Assembly: GCA_900078375.1 (NCBI GenBank)
Contig: FLQS01000078.1
Location: 64,759 to 128,758, forward strand
Direction: 5' to 3'
From: an uncultured Mycobacterium sp.
GTDB lineage: Bacteria > Actinomycetota > Actinomycetes > Mycobacteriales > Mycobacteriaceae
Length of the DNA: 64,000 nt
This document shows, one piece after another, positions 52,127 through 60,271 of the stretch (positions are counted from its first letter, which is position 1; every line of letters starts with the position of its first letter). The position numbers and the translations under genes are program-made. The notes beneath the pieces are model-generated. The model was not told the origin of the DNA. It worked only from the letters and a program-made list of their open reading frames with translations, and searched no databases.

Positions 52127-53569
52127 TTACTCAGCCTTGTCGGCCTGCTGCTCAGAGGCCTCGTCGGCCTCGTCACCCGTGTCGTCCGTGTCGGCTTCAT
52201 CAGCGCCGTCGGATTCGATGGCTTCTTCGGCCTCGGCCTCGGCCTCGGCCGGCGGGCCGAAGAACTCGGCGGTGTCGACGACGTTGCCGTCGGTGTCGGT
52301 CACGGTGGCGGCCTCGACCACGGCGGCCACGGTGAGCCCGCGGCGCACGTCGGCGAACATCGCCGGCAGCTGGTTGTTCTGCTGCAGGATCTGCAGCAGC
52401 TGCGCCGGCTCGACGCCGTACTGGCGCGACATCAGGACCAGCCGCTCGGTCAAGTCGTTCTGACCGACCTGGATGTCGAGGTCGTCGGCGATGGCGTCCA
52501 TCAGGAGCTGGGTCTTGACGGCCTTCTCGGCGGCTTCACGGGTCTCGGTGTCGAATTTCTCGCGCGAGCTGCCCTCGGCCTCGAGGGCCTCGGCGAACTT
52601 ATCTTCGTCGTGGTCGAGGCCGTGGATCGCGTTGTGGACGGTCTGGTCGACCTGCGCCTGCACGATCGCCTCGGGCAGCGGCACCTCGGTGGTCTCCAGC
52701 AGCAGTTCGAGTGCGTTGTCGCGGATCTTCTCGGCCTGGTGAATGCGCTTGACCCGCTTCACCTGGTCGACGAGGTTCTCCCGCAGTTCCTCGATGGTGT
52801 CGAATTCGCTTGCCAATTGGGCGAATTCGTCATCGGCCTCGGGAAGCTCGCGCTCCTTGATCGATTTGACGGTGACGGTGACTTCGGCGTCGTCGCCGGC
52901 GTGCTCGCCCGCGGCCAGTTTGGTGGTGAAGACCTTCGACTCACCCTCGCCAAGCCCGACGATGGCGTCGTCAAGGCCGTCGATGAGCTGACCGGAGCCC
53001 ACCTCGTGCGACAGGCCTTCGGTGGCGGCGTCGGGAAGGTCTTCGCCGTCGACGGTGGCGGACAGGTCGATGGAGACGAAGTCGCCCTCCTGGGCGGGAC
53101 GCTCGACGCCCTTGAGGGTGCCGAAGCGGGCACGCAGCGACTCCAGCTCGGCTTCGACCTCGTCGTCGTTGATCTCGATGGGCTCGACCGAGATCTTCAG
53201 CGCGCTCAGGTCGGGCAGCTCGATGTCGGGCCGCACGTCGACCTCGGCGGTGAAGACCAGTTCCTCGCCGTCCTCGATCTTGGTGACCTCGATCTCGGGC
53301 TGGCCCAGCGGAGTCACCTCGGTGGCGGTGACGGCTTCGCTGTAGCGGCTGGGCAGCGCGTCGTTGACGACCTGCTGCAGCACGGCGCCGCGGCCGACGC
53401 GCGCCTCGAGCAGCTTGGCCGGGGCCTTGCCGGGCCGGAATCCGGGGAGTCGAACCTGCTTGGCGAGCTCCTTGTAGGCCCGGTCGAAGTCAGGCTGCAA
53501 TTCCGTGAAGGGCACCTCCACGTTGATGCGAACCCGGGTCGGGCTCAACTTCTCGACGGTGCTCTTCAC
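52127..53569 (-). CDS. tig: Trigger factor
   Basis: Ribosome-associated chaperone and peptidyl-prolyl isomerase. The 480-residue protein has the N-terminal ribosome-binding loop GFRPGKAP (about 43-50), a central FKBP-type domain (about 155-240) and the helical C-terminal domain. It ends with a long acidic, Glu/Asp/Ala-rich tail (about 430-480), typical of actinobacterial trigger factors. Confidence 0.97.
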   Translation of the reverse strand: MKSTVEKLSPTRVRINVEVPFTELQPDFDRAYKELAKQVRLPGFRPGKAPAKLLEARVGRGAVLQQVVNDALPSRYSEAVTATEVTPLGQPEIEVTKIEDGEELVFTAEVDVRPDIELPDLSALKISVEPIEINDDEVEAELESLRARFGTLKGVERPAQEGDFVSIDLSATVDGEDLPDAATEGLSHEVGSGQLIDGLDDAIVGLGEGESKVFTTKLAAGEHAGDDAEVTVTVKSIKERELPEADDEFAQLASEFDTIEELRENLVDQVKRVKRIHQAEKIRDNALELLLETTEVPLPEAIVQAQVDQTVHNAIHGLDHDEDKFAEALEAEGSSREKFDTETREAAEKAVKTQLLMDAIADDLDIQVGQNDLTERLVLMSRQYGVEPAQLLQILQQNNQLPAMFADVRRGLTVAAVVEAATVTDTDGNVVDTAEFFGPPAEAEAEAEEAIESDGADEADTDDTGDEADEASEQQADKAE

Positions 53570-53623
53570 TGCTGTACTCCTCGGGTCGAAATCTTCGGTC
53601 GTGTGGGACGTTCGTTGGGCGTG

Positions 53624-53697
53624 TCGGGGTGACAGGATTTGAACCTGCGGCCTTCCGCTCCCAAAGCGGATGCGCTACCAAGCTGCGCTACACCCCG
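53624..53697 (-). tRNA. tRNA-Pro (anticodon TGG)
   Basis: A 74-base cloverleaf: acceptor arms CGGGGTG and CACCCCG, D-arm with AGCGCAGCTTGGTAGCGC, anticodon stem TCCGC/GCGGA around loop TTTGGGA (anticodon TGG), and T-loop GTTCGAATC. Discriminator base A; CCA is not encoded. It lies between tig and tRNA-Gly. Confidence 0.96.
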
Positions 53698-53831
53698 GTG
53701 CTGTATTTCTCGCGCCCGAATCCTACGGCCCAACGCCTGTTCAGCGGCAATCGACCTCGACGATGCGCTCTCAGGTGGGCCGATTGGATTTGATCAGGTC
53801 GGCGCCGGTACATTTGGGTCCGCGTAAGCAC

Positions 53832-53902
53832 GCGGGCGTAGCTCAATGGTAGAGCCCTAGTCTTCCAAACTAGCTACGCGGGTTCGATTCCCGTCGCCCG
53901 CT
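53832..53902 (+). tRNA. tRNA-Gly (anticodon TCC)
   Basis: A 71-base cloverleaf with acceptor arms GCGGGCG and CGCCCGC, D-arm AGCTCAATGGTAGAGC, anticodon stem CTAGT/ACTAG around CTTCCAA (anticodon TCC), and T-loop GGTTCGATTCC. CCA is not encoded. A strong terminator follows 6 bases on. Confidence 0.96.
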
Positions 53903-53903
53903 C

Positions 53904-54620
53904 TCAGGAACCGCCCCTCTGGGGCGGTTTTTGCTGTTCTATCCACCGCCGACCCGCTTTGGCGGCGCGGGACAGCGCACCGCACTCACCGAGATACGAG
54001 GCCACCGCGCCCACGCCGGGCAGCATGGCGATGTACCGGAACGGCGCGCGTGGCTGCGGACGCTTCGCGAGCTCGTCACCGACGGCGTCGAGGATCCCGA
54101 CCAGCGTCCAGAGTGCTTTGGCGATGCCCACGGGTGTGAAGGGAATGCTCACTGGCTTGTGGCCCTCGTGGACCACCACCGACAGGTCTCGCCCGCACAG
54201 CACCGAGGCCAGCATCCGGACCTGACGCCGATAGTCGGTGACGCCCAGTTCGCGGGCGACCGCACACAGCACGATGGCCTGGCTGGCGAACCCGAGCAGA
54301 TCCTGGATGGGCAGTCGTCGTGCGACGACACCGAGCACGCCGGGGAACGCCACCACAACGGTGTTCAGTGCGCCGACCCGCCACACCCACCAGCTGATCC
54401 GGTCGTCGGTGCTCAGCTCGTCCCACGCGAGGGTGCCCGGAAAGTCGGCGGCGTTGAGCGCCCACGAGATGGCGGTCGGCGGGGTTCGCCGCTTGAGTCC
54501 GAACGGGTCTGTCCGCCACAACACGTACAGCAGCGGATTGATGACCGCGACGGCCCGCCCCAGCGCGTCTTCGACCTCGGAGTCGGTGAGCGTCACGTCG
54601 GGCGTGGGCAGAAGTTTCAC
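53904..54620 (-). CDS. Conserved hypothetical protein, possibly EcsC family
   Basis: The 238-residue protein from GTG at 54620 has amphipathic and hydrophobic helices (about 78-125) with GVLGVVARRLPIQDLLGFASQAIVLCAVAREL, reminiscent of EcsC-type proteins, and a second hydrophobic stretch in the C-terminal third. I assign the family only tentatively. Its last codons lie within the terminator hairpin of the convergent tRNA-Gly gene. No signal peptide or catalytic motif is visible. Confidence 0.6.
   Translation of the reverse strand: MKLLPTPDVTLTDSEVEDALGRAVAVINPLLYVLWRTDPFGLKRRTPPTAISWALNAADFPGTLAWDELSTDDRISWWVWRVGALNTVVVAFPGVLGVVARRLPIQDLLGFASQAIVLCAVARELGVTDYRRQVRMLASVLCGRDLSVVVHEGHKPVSIPFTPVGIAKALWTLVGILDAVGDELAKRPQPRAPFRYIAMLPGVGAVASYLGECGALSRAAKAGRRWIEQQKPPQRGGS
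53909..53932. terminator. Rho-independent terminator of tRNA-Gly
   Basis: AACCGCCCC and GGGGCGGTT form a 9-bp stem with loop TCT, followed by a T-run on the plus strand. It overlaps the 3' end of the convergent gene at 53904, so the hairpin arms encode part of that protein's C-terminus. Confidence 0.9.
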
Positions 54621-54725
54621 CGTCCCATGATGTCCGATTCCTTGAGCGCTCAAACAGCCGAAATTATCGGGCACGGATGTAATGATCGATTCGCCAGTTC
54701 ACATGGCCGACGACCAAAGGTAATG

Positions 54726-55412
54726 ATGCGGCGAGGATTCCAGAGCATGGCCGTTCGTCCGTTCGCCGCCCTCGCTGGCGCCGCTGTCCTCACCCTGGGT
54801 TTGGTCACAGTGCCTCCGGCCACGGCCGCCTCGCTCCCCCGCACCGAAGTTCACGCGGTGCACCTCGTGGCCATCACCGCGCCGGCGGCCCCCACCTCGG
54901 TGGCTCGACCGGCAGCGGCAAGCCAGACCGCCGACGACACCACGTCGACGACACCCCCCGACTTCCTCGCATTCGCGGCTGAGATCCTGGCGTACCTGAA
55001 CAGTCTCGGCCTCGGGGCCGGGCCCGGTCTTGCCGCCATCGGCCTCAGCGGCCTCGTCGTAGCGTTCGCGGCAACCGCCTACGCCTGGAACGGCTTTGCC
55101 AATACGGTCAATCCCGGGCTGCGATTCCTTCGCGTCCCGAGGGTTCCGAAATTCCCCGTCTGTTTCGCCGGCCAGATCTGCAGCAGCTCTGCGCCCGCCT
55201 CTGCCTCGGCGCGGGTGATCAAGCCGGCGAGCAGTGCCGCCGCCACTCCGGCCGGTCGTGGAGTCGGAACGTCCAAGCGCGTGGCCTCGACCAACGATGG
55301 GAAGAACACCGCAGCGACGAAAGTCCACGGCACCAAGAAGTCGACCCCATCCGCCGCGTCTGCCGCCGGTAAGGGCGGCAGCAAGCGTGCCAGGACGTCT
55401 GCCGCTCACTAA
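54726..55412 (+). CDS. Secreted/envelope protein with basic Ala/Ser/Lys-rich tail
   Basis: The 228-residue protein has an N-terminal signal sequence (ALAGAAVLTLGLVTVPPATAA), a hydrophobic central helix (about 95-125, GPGLAAIGLSGLVVAFAATA), two close cysteines (FPVCFAGQIC) and a low-complexity basic tail from about 160 ending in KGGSKRARTSAAH. AAAGG precedes ATG 54726. I recognise no family, but the layout parallels the protein at 42731. It could be an envelope protein whose tail binds polyanions; this is a guess. Confidence 0.65.
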   Translation: MRRGFQSMAVRPFAALAGAAVLTLGLVTVPPATAASLPRTEVHAVHLVAITAPAAPTSVARPAAASQTADDTTSTTPPDFLAFAAEILAYLNSLGLGAGPGLAAIGLSGLVVAFAATAYAWNGFANTVNPGLRFLRVPRVPKFPVCFAGQICSSSAPASASARVIKPASSAAATPAGRGVGTSKRVASTNDGKNTAATKVHGTKKSTPSAASAAGKGGSKRARTSAAH

Positions 55413-55458
55413 GTCTCGGCAATGGCCCCTGGCCTGGGCGTTATGCGAGACTGTTTCT

Positions 55459-56331
55459 ATGAGTAGCCGCTCCATCGCTCTGAAGGCAGCCGGAGTGGCT
55501 GCGATATTGAGCCTCGTGTTGGGTGCGGGTCTCGCGCAAGCGGATCCGGATCCGGGTCCCGGTGATCCAGGGATTGTCGGGGGCCCGGCCGCGGGACAGG
55601 ACCCGGCACCGTTCACCGGCGCCGCGCCATTCGGACCACCGAGGTTGGCTCCCGCCAACGGGTCGACAGTGGGTGTGGCCCAGCCGATCATCATCGACTT
55701 CCCCGGCCGGGTCGACGACGCCGGCGCAACCGAAAACGCCATCCACGTCTCGTCAGTCCCACCGGTTCCCGGCAAGTTCTACTGGATGACCCCCACGCAG
55801 CTGCGCTGGCGTCCGCTGAGCTTCTGGCCCGCCCACACCACGGTGACCGTCGATGCGGGCGGCACAGTGTCCACCTTCCGCACGGGAGACACGCTGGTCG
55901 CCACGGCCGACGACGCCACGCACCAACTGACCGTCACCCGCAACGGGACCGTGGAGAAGGTCATTCCGATGTCGATGGGGATGGCAGCCGGAGGACACCA
56001 AACCGCAAACGGCACCTACTACGTTCAGGAAAAGATGCCCTCGGTGGTGATGGACTCCTCGACCTACGGTGTCCCGGTCAACTCGACCTACGGGTACAAA
56101 ACGACCGTCGAACTCGCCGTCCGGTTCGATGACAGCGGCAACTTCGTCCACAGCGCTCCCTGGTCAGTGGGTGATCAGGGCAAGCGCGACGTCAGTCACG
56201 GGTGCATCAACATCAGCCCGACCAACGCAAAGTGGTTCTACGACAACTTCGGCGCCGGTGATCCCATCATCGTGATCAACTCCACCGGCACCTACACCCG
56301 CCGCGACGGCTCCAGTGACTGGCAGAGCTAG
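55459..56331 (+). CDS. L,D-transpeptidase (YkuD) with Ig-like domain
   Basis: The 290-residue exported enzyme makes 3-3 crosslinks in peptidoglycan. It has a signal peptide (to about residue 27), a Pro/Gly-rich linker, a bacterial Ig-like domain (about 60-135) and a YkuD domain (about 145-275) with the catalytic SHGCIN motif (His247-Gly248-Cys249). No lipobox Cys is present, so it is probably secreted or anchored otherwise. 3-3 crosslinks are abundant in mycobacteria, which carry several such paralogues. Confidence 0.92.
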   Translation: MSSRSIALKAAGVAAILSLVLGAGLAQADPDPGPGDPGIVGGPAAGQDPAPFTGAAPFGPPRLAPANGSTVGVAQPIIIDFPGRVDDAGATENAIHVSSVPPVPGKFYWMTPTQLRWRPLSFWPAHTTVTVDAGGTVSTFRTGDTLVATADDATHQLTVTRNGTVEKVIPMSMGMAAGGHQTANGTYYVQEKMPSVVMDSSTYGVPVNSTYGYKTTVELAVRFDDSGNFVHSAPWSVGDQGKRDVSHGCINISPTNAKWFYDNFGAGDPIIVINSTGTYTRRDGSSDWQS

Positions 56332-56338
56332 CGGCCGA

Positions 56339-56854
56339 TCAGCGCGCCGGCGGCGGATCGGTCGGGGTCAACGAGATCGGTAGCCAGTGGGTGCCTGGGC
56401 CTTCACCCGGGCAGCCGGCTCCACCGACAACGAGGGTCCGCTCTCCGAAGAAGCTGCCGTCCGGGTTCGGGATCCAGTAATCCGAGCGGGTGGCCGGCAC
56501 AGCGCTGTTGGGGTCGTTGCGGTCGCAGAAGTAGGGATACTGGCCGCGGGTTTCCCAGCGATTGCCGTTCCAGTTGTAGTCATAGGCGACGGGCGCGGCG
56601 GGGTTGCGGGCATGGTCGTCGGAGTTGTCCATCGTGGCGACGCACCCGTTCACGTCACAGTGCGTGGTGAACGGGACAGGAAACGCTTGCGAATCCGTCG
56701 GTGTCGGCACGCCGTTGAACGTCTGCTTCGAGAAGTCGATGAAGAGGTTGTAGTACCCGTACAACGGCGGCGGTTCAGCCCGATCCGCATGCGCGACCGG
56801 CACGATCGACATGGTGCTTGCCGCTAGGACGCCGGCGAGGGCGAGTTTCCTCAT
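56339..56854 (-). CDS. Secreted hypothetical protein with conserved cysteines
   Basis: The 171-residue protein has a clear signal peptide (cleaved after AHA, about 23). The mature part is rich in Asp, Pro and aromatic residues, with four cysteines (THCDVNGC, YFCDRN, GAGCPG) likely forming two disulfides. I recall similar short secreted proteins in mycobacteria but cannot name a family. It ends 8 bp from the transpeptidase stop, convergently. Confidence 0.78.
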   Translation of the reverse strand: MRKLALAGVLAASTMSIVPVAHADRAEPPPLYGYYNLFIDFSKQTFNGVPTPTDSQAFPVPFTTHCDVNGCVATMDNSDDHARNPAAPVAYDYNWNGNRWETRGQYPYFCDRNDPNSAVPATRSDYWIPNPDGSFFGERTLVVGGAGCPGEGPGTHWLPISLTPTDPPPAR

Positions 56855-56900
56855 CGTGTCTGGTTAACACATCACTAACTCAGGCGTCGGTGAATAGGCG

Positions 56901-58214
56901 CTACACGGCGCCGGTGCCGGCCTTGCCGTTGTGACTGCCCGGGGTGCTGCCGACTCCGACGCCACCCAGACCGGCCATACCCTGATTACCGCCGGGTCCG
57001 CCCCGGCCGGCATTGCCGCCGTCGCCGCCGATACCGGTGCCCGGAATCGACTGGGCACCACCGCCGTTGCCCCCGGCACCGCCGGGCCGCAACAGCCCGT
57101 GGCTGTTGCCACCGTTTCCGCCGTGCCCCCCGGTGGCCGTACTGGTGACGACATTGCTCCCAGCGGCACCGCCTGTGCCACCCTTGCCGCCCTGGCCGGT
57201 GAGCAACCCTCCGTCTGCGCCGACGCCGCCGCCACCACCGAACGCGTTGCCCTTGCTGGAGCCGCTGCCCCCGGTGCCGCCGTCGCCGCCGTTGCCCACA
57301 ACTCCAGCCTTGCCGCCGTTGCCGCCCGCGCCTCCCCTCGCGGTGCCCGTGCCGGCGTTCGCTGTTCCGCCTTGGCCACCGTCGCCGCCACGGCCAAACA
57401 TTCCGGCGTTGCCGCCCTGCCCCCCGAGGCCACCGACAGTGCCGCCGGTATCGAGGTTTTGGCCGGTGCCCCCGTTGCCGCCCTTGCCACCATTACCGAT
57501 GATCAGGCCACCATTACCGCCTCGACCACCCCCGCGGCCGAAGGCTGCCACGTTCGTCGTCGCGATCAGGTCGCCACCCCTGCCGCCGTCGCCCCCATTG
57601 CCGAACAGCCCGGCGCTCCCGCCGTTGCCGGCCCTGCCGTTGCTTATCGACTGCACCCCGTCGCCACCGCGCCCGCCGTTGCCGAACAGCATGCCGCCGC
57701 GGCCACCGTCCTGGCCGGGGGCGCCGTCAAAACCGTTGCCGATCAACAACCCTGCGTCCGGATGTGCCGCGGTGCCGTTGCTGATGTACACGGCGACCGC
57801 CGCGCGGATCTGGTCGGCGACGGCCGCTGGGGTTGGCAGGGCTGGCGCTGCGGCAGCCTGCCGATGCCTGGTGACGAGCACCGTGTTCAGGTGGTGCACG
57901 GTGGCCGAGAGCGCCGGCATGGCATCAATCGCGTGGGGCGTGCTCACGCCGGCGAATACCGTCACTTCGGTGCGCGGCACGAGCACATCCGGAGTCAATA
58001 GAGTCCCGCCCCTTGGCAATTCGACTCTGGCCGCCATCAGCCGATGTGGAGTGGCAAAGCCGTCTCGATGTTGCGGCGATGCCGTCAGGACGACCGGCCG
58101 GGTTTGCGGCGGCGGCTGCGGCGAAGACGGTGGACCACTGGGGAAATGCATTACCGCCGTGGCGAGTACATTCATCGCCGTAACAGTGATCACCTTCGTC
58201 GCGGCAAGCGTCAT
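56901..58214 (-). CDS. PGRS-type Gly-rich repeat protein without PE domain
   Basis: The 437-residue protein has about 280 residues (from about 150) of PGRS repeats of the form GGxGGxGG with GLLIGNGG and FGNGGDGG blocks. In PE_PGRS proteins this follows a PE domain of about 100 residues with a Pro-Glu start. Here the first 150 residues have no PE motif: a hydrophobic N-terminus, a Pro-rich stretch, and a short helical part (AAVADQIRAAVAVYISNGT). ATG 58214 follows AAGGGG. It is probably a surface or Ca2+-binding-type repeat protein; long antisense frames over it are artefacts of the repeats. Confidence 0.8.
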   Translation of the reverse strand: MTLAATKVITVTAMNVLATAVMHFPSGPPSSPQPPPQTRPVVLTASPQHRDGFATPHRLMAARVELPRGGTLLTPDVLVPRTEVTVFAGVSTPHAIDAMPALSATVHHLNTVLVTRHRQAAAAPALPTPAAVADQIRAAVAVYISNGTAAHPDAGLLIGNGFDGAPGQDGGRGGMLFGNGGRGGDGVQSISNGRAGNGGSAGLFGNGGDGGRGGDLIATTNVAAFGRGGGRGGNGGLIIGNGGKGGNGGTGQNLDTGGTVGGLGGQGGNAGMFGRGGDGGQGGTANAGTGTARGGAGGNGGKAGVVGNGGDGGTGGSGSSKGNAFGGGGGVGADGGLLTGQGGKGGTGGAAGSNVVTSTATGGHGGNGGNSHGLLRPGGAGGNGGGAQSIPGTGIGGDGGNAGRGGPGGNQGMAGLGGVGVGSTPGSHNGKAGTGAV

Positions 58215-58323
58215 TGCCCCGCCCCTTTCGTGGCAGCCGTCTTCGCTGACGGACTCACCTCGGTTCACGACCAGCGCACCCCAAACGGTTCACAGCTGGG
58301 AAGTGATCTACATCACACTCCCG

Positions 58324-58707
58324 CTAGCCACCGATTCCGTTGTCGGGACCGAGGTGGTTGATGAAATACCAAGGGATGCCGACCCATTGGGCGAGCACGA
58401 CGAGAATCAACGCGAACATCCCGGCGAAAAGTCCGAAAGAGCGCACCCGAGCGCTGATCGGCGAGAAGGCAAGAAACAGAAAGTGAAACACGAAGCCGAT
58501 CTCGACCCACGTCAGGACCCGCTTGGGCGTCGTGGCCGCGACGTCGTAGTCGGTGAAGTGGGAGTCCGGGAAGCCGGTGAGGTAGAGATCCGATCCCGCG
58601 ATGACGGCAAGCAGCAACGCCGCGACTGCGCACAGCGCACACGCCACCCGCGTCACGACGGGCGATAGCCGTCCCGACGTTCGTGGCACTTGCGGATTAT
58701 CGCGCAC
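58324..58707 (-). CDS. Small integral membrane protein
   Basis: The 127-residue protein has three hydrophobic helices (about 19-42, 66-84, 91-110) and no recognised motif. It starts 10 bp after the alpha/beta-hydrolase-like gene and is probably cotranscribed with it. Function unknown. Confidence 0.7.
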   Translation of the reverse strand: MRDNPQVPRTSGRLSPVVTRVACALCAVAALLLAVIAGSDLYLTGFPDSHFTDYDVAATTPKRVLTWVEIGFVFHFLFLAFSPISARVRSFGLFAGMFALILVVLAQWVGIPWYFINHLGPDNGIGG

Positions 58708-58716
58708 AACGGTCCG

Positions 58717-60186
58717 TCACATGCTGCGTTGCCACGAGCGATACACCACCCGGCCGACCGTCGCGGGATCGGGCTCGGGTGCGCTCATCGAGACATCGAG
58801 TCCCGCATGATCCTGCAGAGCAATGACTTCGCGGAGATAGAACGCCACGTCGCCCTCAGCGTCGCGATCCGGCTTCCTGAAATACCACGTCTGCGCCGCC
58901 CCTGGCCACAGCCGCTCCGGAAGGTTGCCACTGACCGCAATCTCGCGGATGCCCGGCCCGAACAAGGGGCGAAGCACACCGCCGAACCAGTCACCGCGAA
59001 TGCTGCCGCGGCGCACCGGAAACCAGATGTTGGTCCAGCGGGTCACGGCGAACGGCGACTGCGGGCCCAAGACGCCGGAGGCGTCCGGGCCGAAGTTCGC
59101 CGGCCCCGGCTCAACCGCGTCGACCGGCGCGGCCTCCGACCGAGGTGGACACCGGACCACCACGCCCCGGCGGACCAGCCGGTCGAAAAGCTCGTGTCGC
59201 CGATTGTCGGTACGGGTGAGGCCGCCGAAGATCGGCGGGCGGCCGATGAACAGGTCGGCCAACGCCATCGGCGTCCCTACTGTCACGAAATCCGTTATTC
59301 GCCACGGGTTTCCCCGCGCACGAAGATCCTGCCACAACTGGAACTGCGCGGCCTGGAACTCGTCGAGCGCGCCTGCGGAGTCAGGCTCGGCGACAATGCG
59401 GTCAGCGGCCGACTCCAGGCCGCCTAATGATCCGGGACCACCGGGCGTTGCACCCGGTGCGGCACGGAGTTCGTGCATCTCCTCCCACAGCGTCGTCAGC
59501 GCGTCGTAAGCGATATAGCCGCCGATGCCGTGGCCCACCACCACAATCCGTGCATAGCGGCCCTGGTGCAGCGTGTACAACAGGTCGACAAGGCCGCCGC
59601 GAATCGCGCGTCGGGCGGCATGGGACTCCGGCGCCATCAAGTCGAAATAGCGGGCGGCGTTGACGAAACCGGTGGTCAGAAAGCTGCGGGTCAATGCCCG
59701 CGGCGCCATCCGGAATACCGCAAGCGCGACGCTCAGGACCACCACGCTGGTGACCAGCCCGATGATCCACCCGGCGATCCCCGTGTGCAGGAAATAACCG
59801 CCCACCACCAGCACAGCCAGCAGCACGGTGAGCGGGACCAGTAGCACCAGCCACACGGCGCGCCAGACGCCGAACAATTGGTCGGGCACGTGGCGCGGTC
59901 GGCGCAGGAACACCCGGGCGAGCGCGGGCATGAATCCCGCGTATCGAGTACTCGTCATCAGAAACGACCAGTCGTACTCGTAGAGTTCGGCTCCCGCCGA
60001 GGGCGCGACGTAACGGCGCGCCTCGTAGGAGTCGGTGATCTCGACGGGTTGGGGGTAGTACTGCCACCGACCTTCGTGCGGTGGCAACACCGTCTTGGCG
60101 AAATCGTCGATGATGTCCATCGGCCGGCGTTCGAGCAGACCGTGCACGAAAACCACGGCGGTACGGACAGCGTTGTCGGTGCTCAA
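58717..60186 (-). CDS. Membrane alpha/beta-hydrolase-like protein lacking the nucleophile
   Basis: The 489-residue protein starts AVVFVHGLLER, the first strand and oxyanion region of an alpha/beta hydrolase. It then inserts two transmembrane helices (about 111-130 and 137-158) and has the nucleophile elbow as VVGHGIGGYIAYDAL, with Gly220 where Ser is expected (GHSxG). So it is either a degenerate hydrolase or uses another residue. A later VTVGTPMALAD segment is also family-like. It may be a membrane scaffold; function unknown. Confidence 0.75.
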   Translation of the reverse strand: MSTDNAVRTAVVFVHGLLERRPMDIIDDFAKTVLPPHEGRWQYYPQPVEITDSYEARRYVAPSAGAELYEYDWSFLMTSTRYAGFMPALARVFLRRPRHVPDQLFGVWRAVWLVLLVPLTVLLAVLVVGGYFLHTGIAGWIIGLVTSVVVLSVALAVFRMAPRALTRSFLTTGFVNAARYFDLMAPESHAARRAIRGGLVDLLYTLHQGRYARIVVVGHGIGGYIAYDALTTLWEEMHELRAAPGATPGGPGSLGGLESAADRIVAEPDSAGALDEFQAAQFQLWQDLRARGNPWRITDFVTVGTPMALADLFIGRPPIFGGLTRTDNRRHELFDRLVRRGVVVRCPPRSEAAPVDAVEPGPANFGPDASGVLGPQSPFAVTRWTNIWFPVRRGSIRGDWFGGVLRPLFGPGIREIAVSGNLPERLWPGAAQTWYFRKPDRDAEGDVAFYLREVIALQDHAGLDVSMSAPEPDPATVGRVVYRSWQRSM

Positions 60187-60271
60187 TCGGCCTCCTGGGA
60201 CCCTGCGGCGAGCAGGTTAACACTTTGCCAAAACGCCCACAGGATGCAGACGGCCAGGCGCACCATAAGCC

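Noticed and set aside
53931..54725. N-terminal extension of the secreted protein at 54726
   Set aside because: The extension is antisense to the EcsC-like gene and would place the signal peptide in the middle of the protein.
56901..58214. CRISPR array or tandem DNA repeat
   Set aside because: The repetition is in-frame Gly-rich coding sequence with variable units, not identical repeats with spacers.
57013..58668. Very long Pro-rich open frames on the plus strand
   Set aside because: They are the antisense of the Gly-rich PGRS gene; the GGC/GCC repeats keep all frames open.
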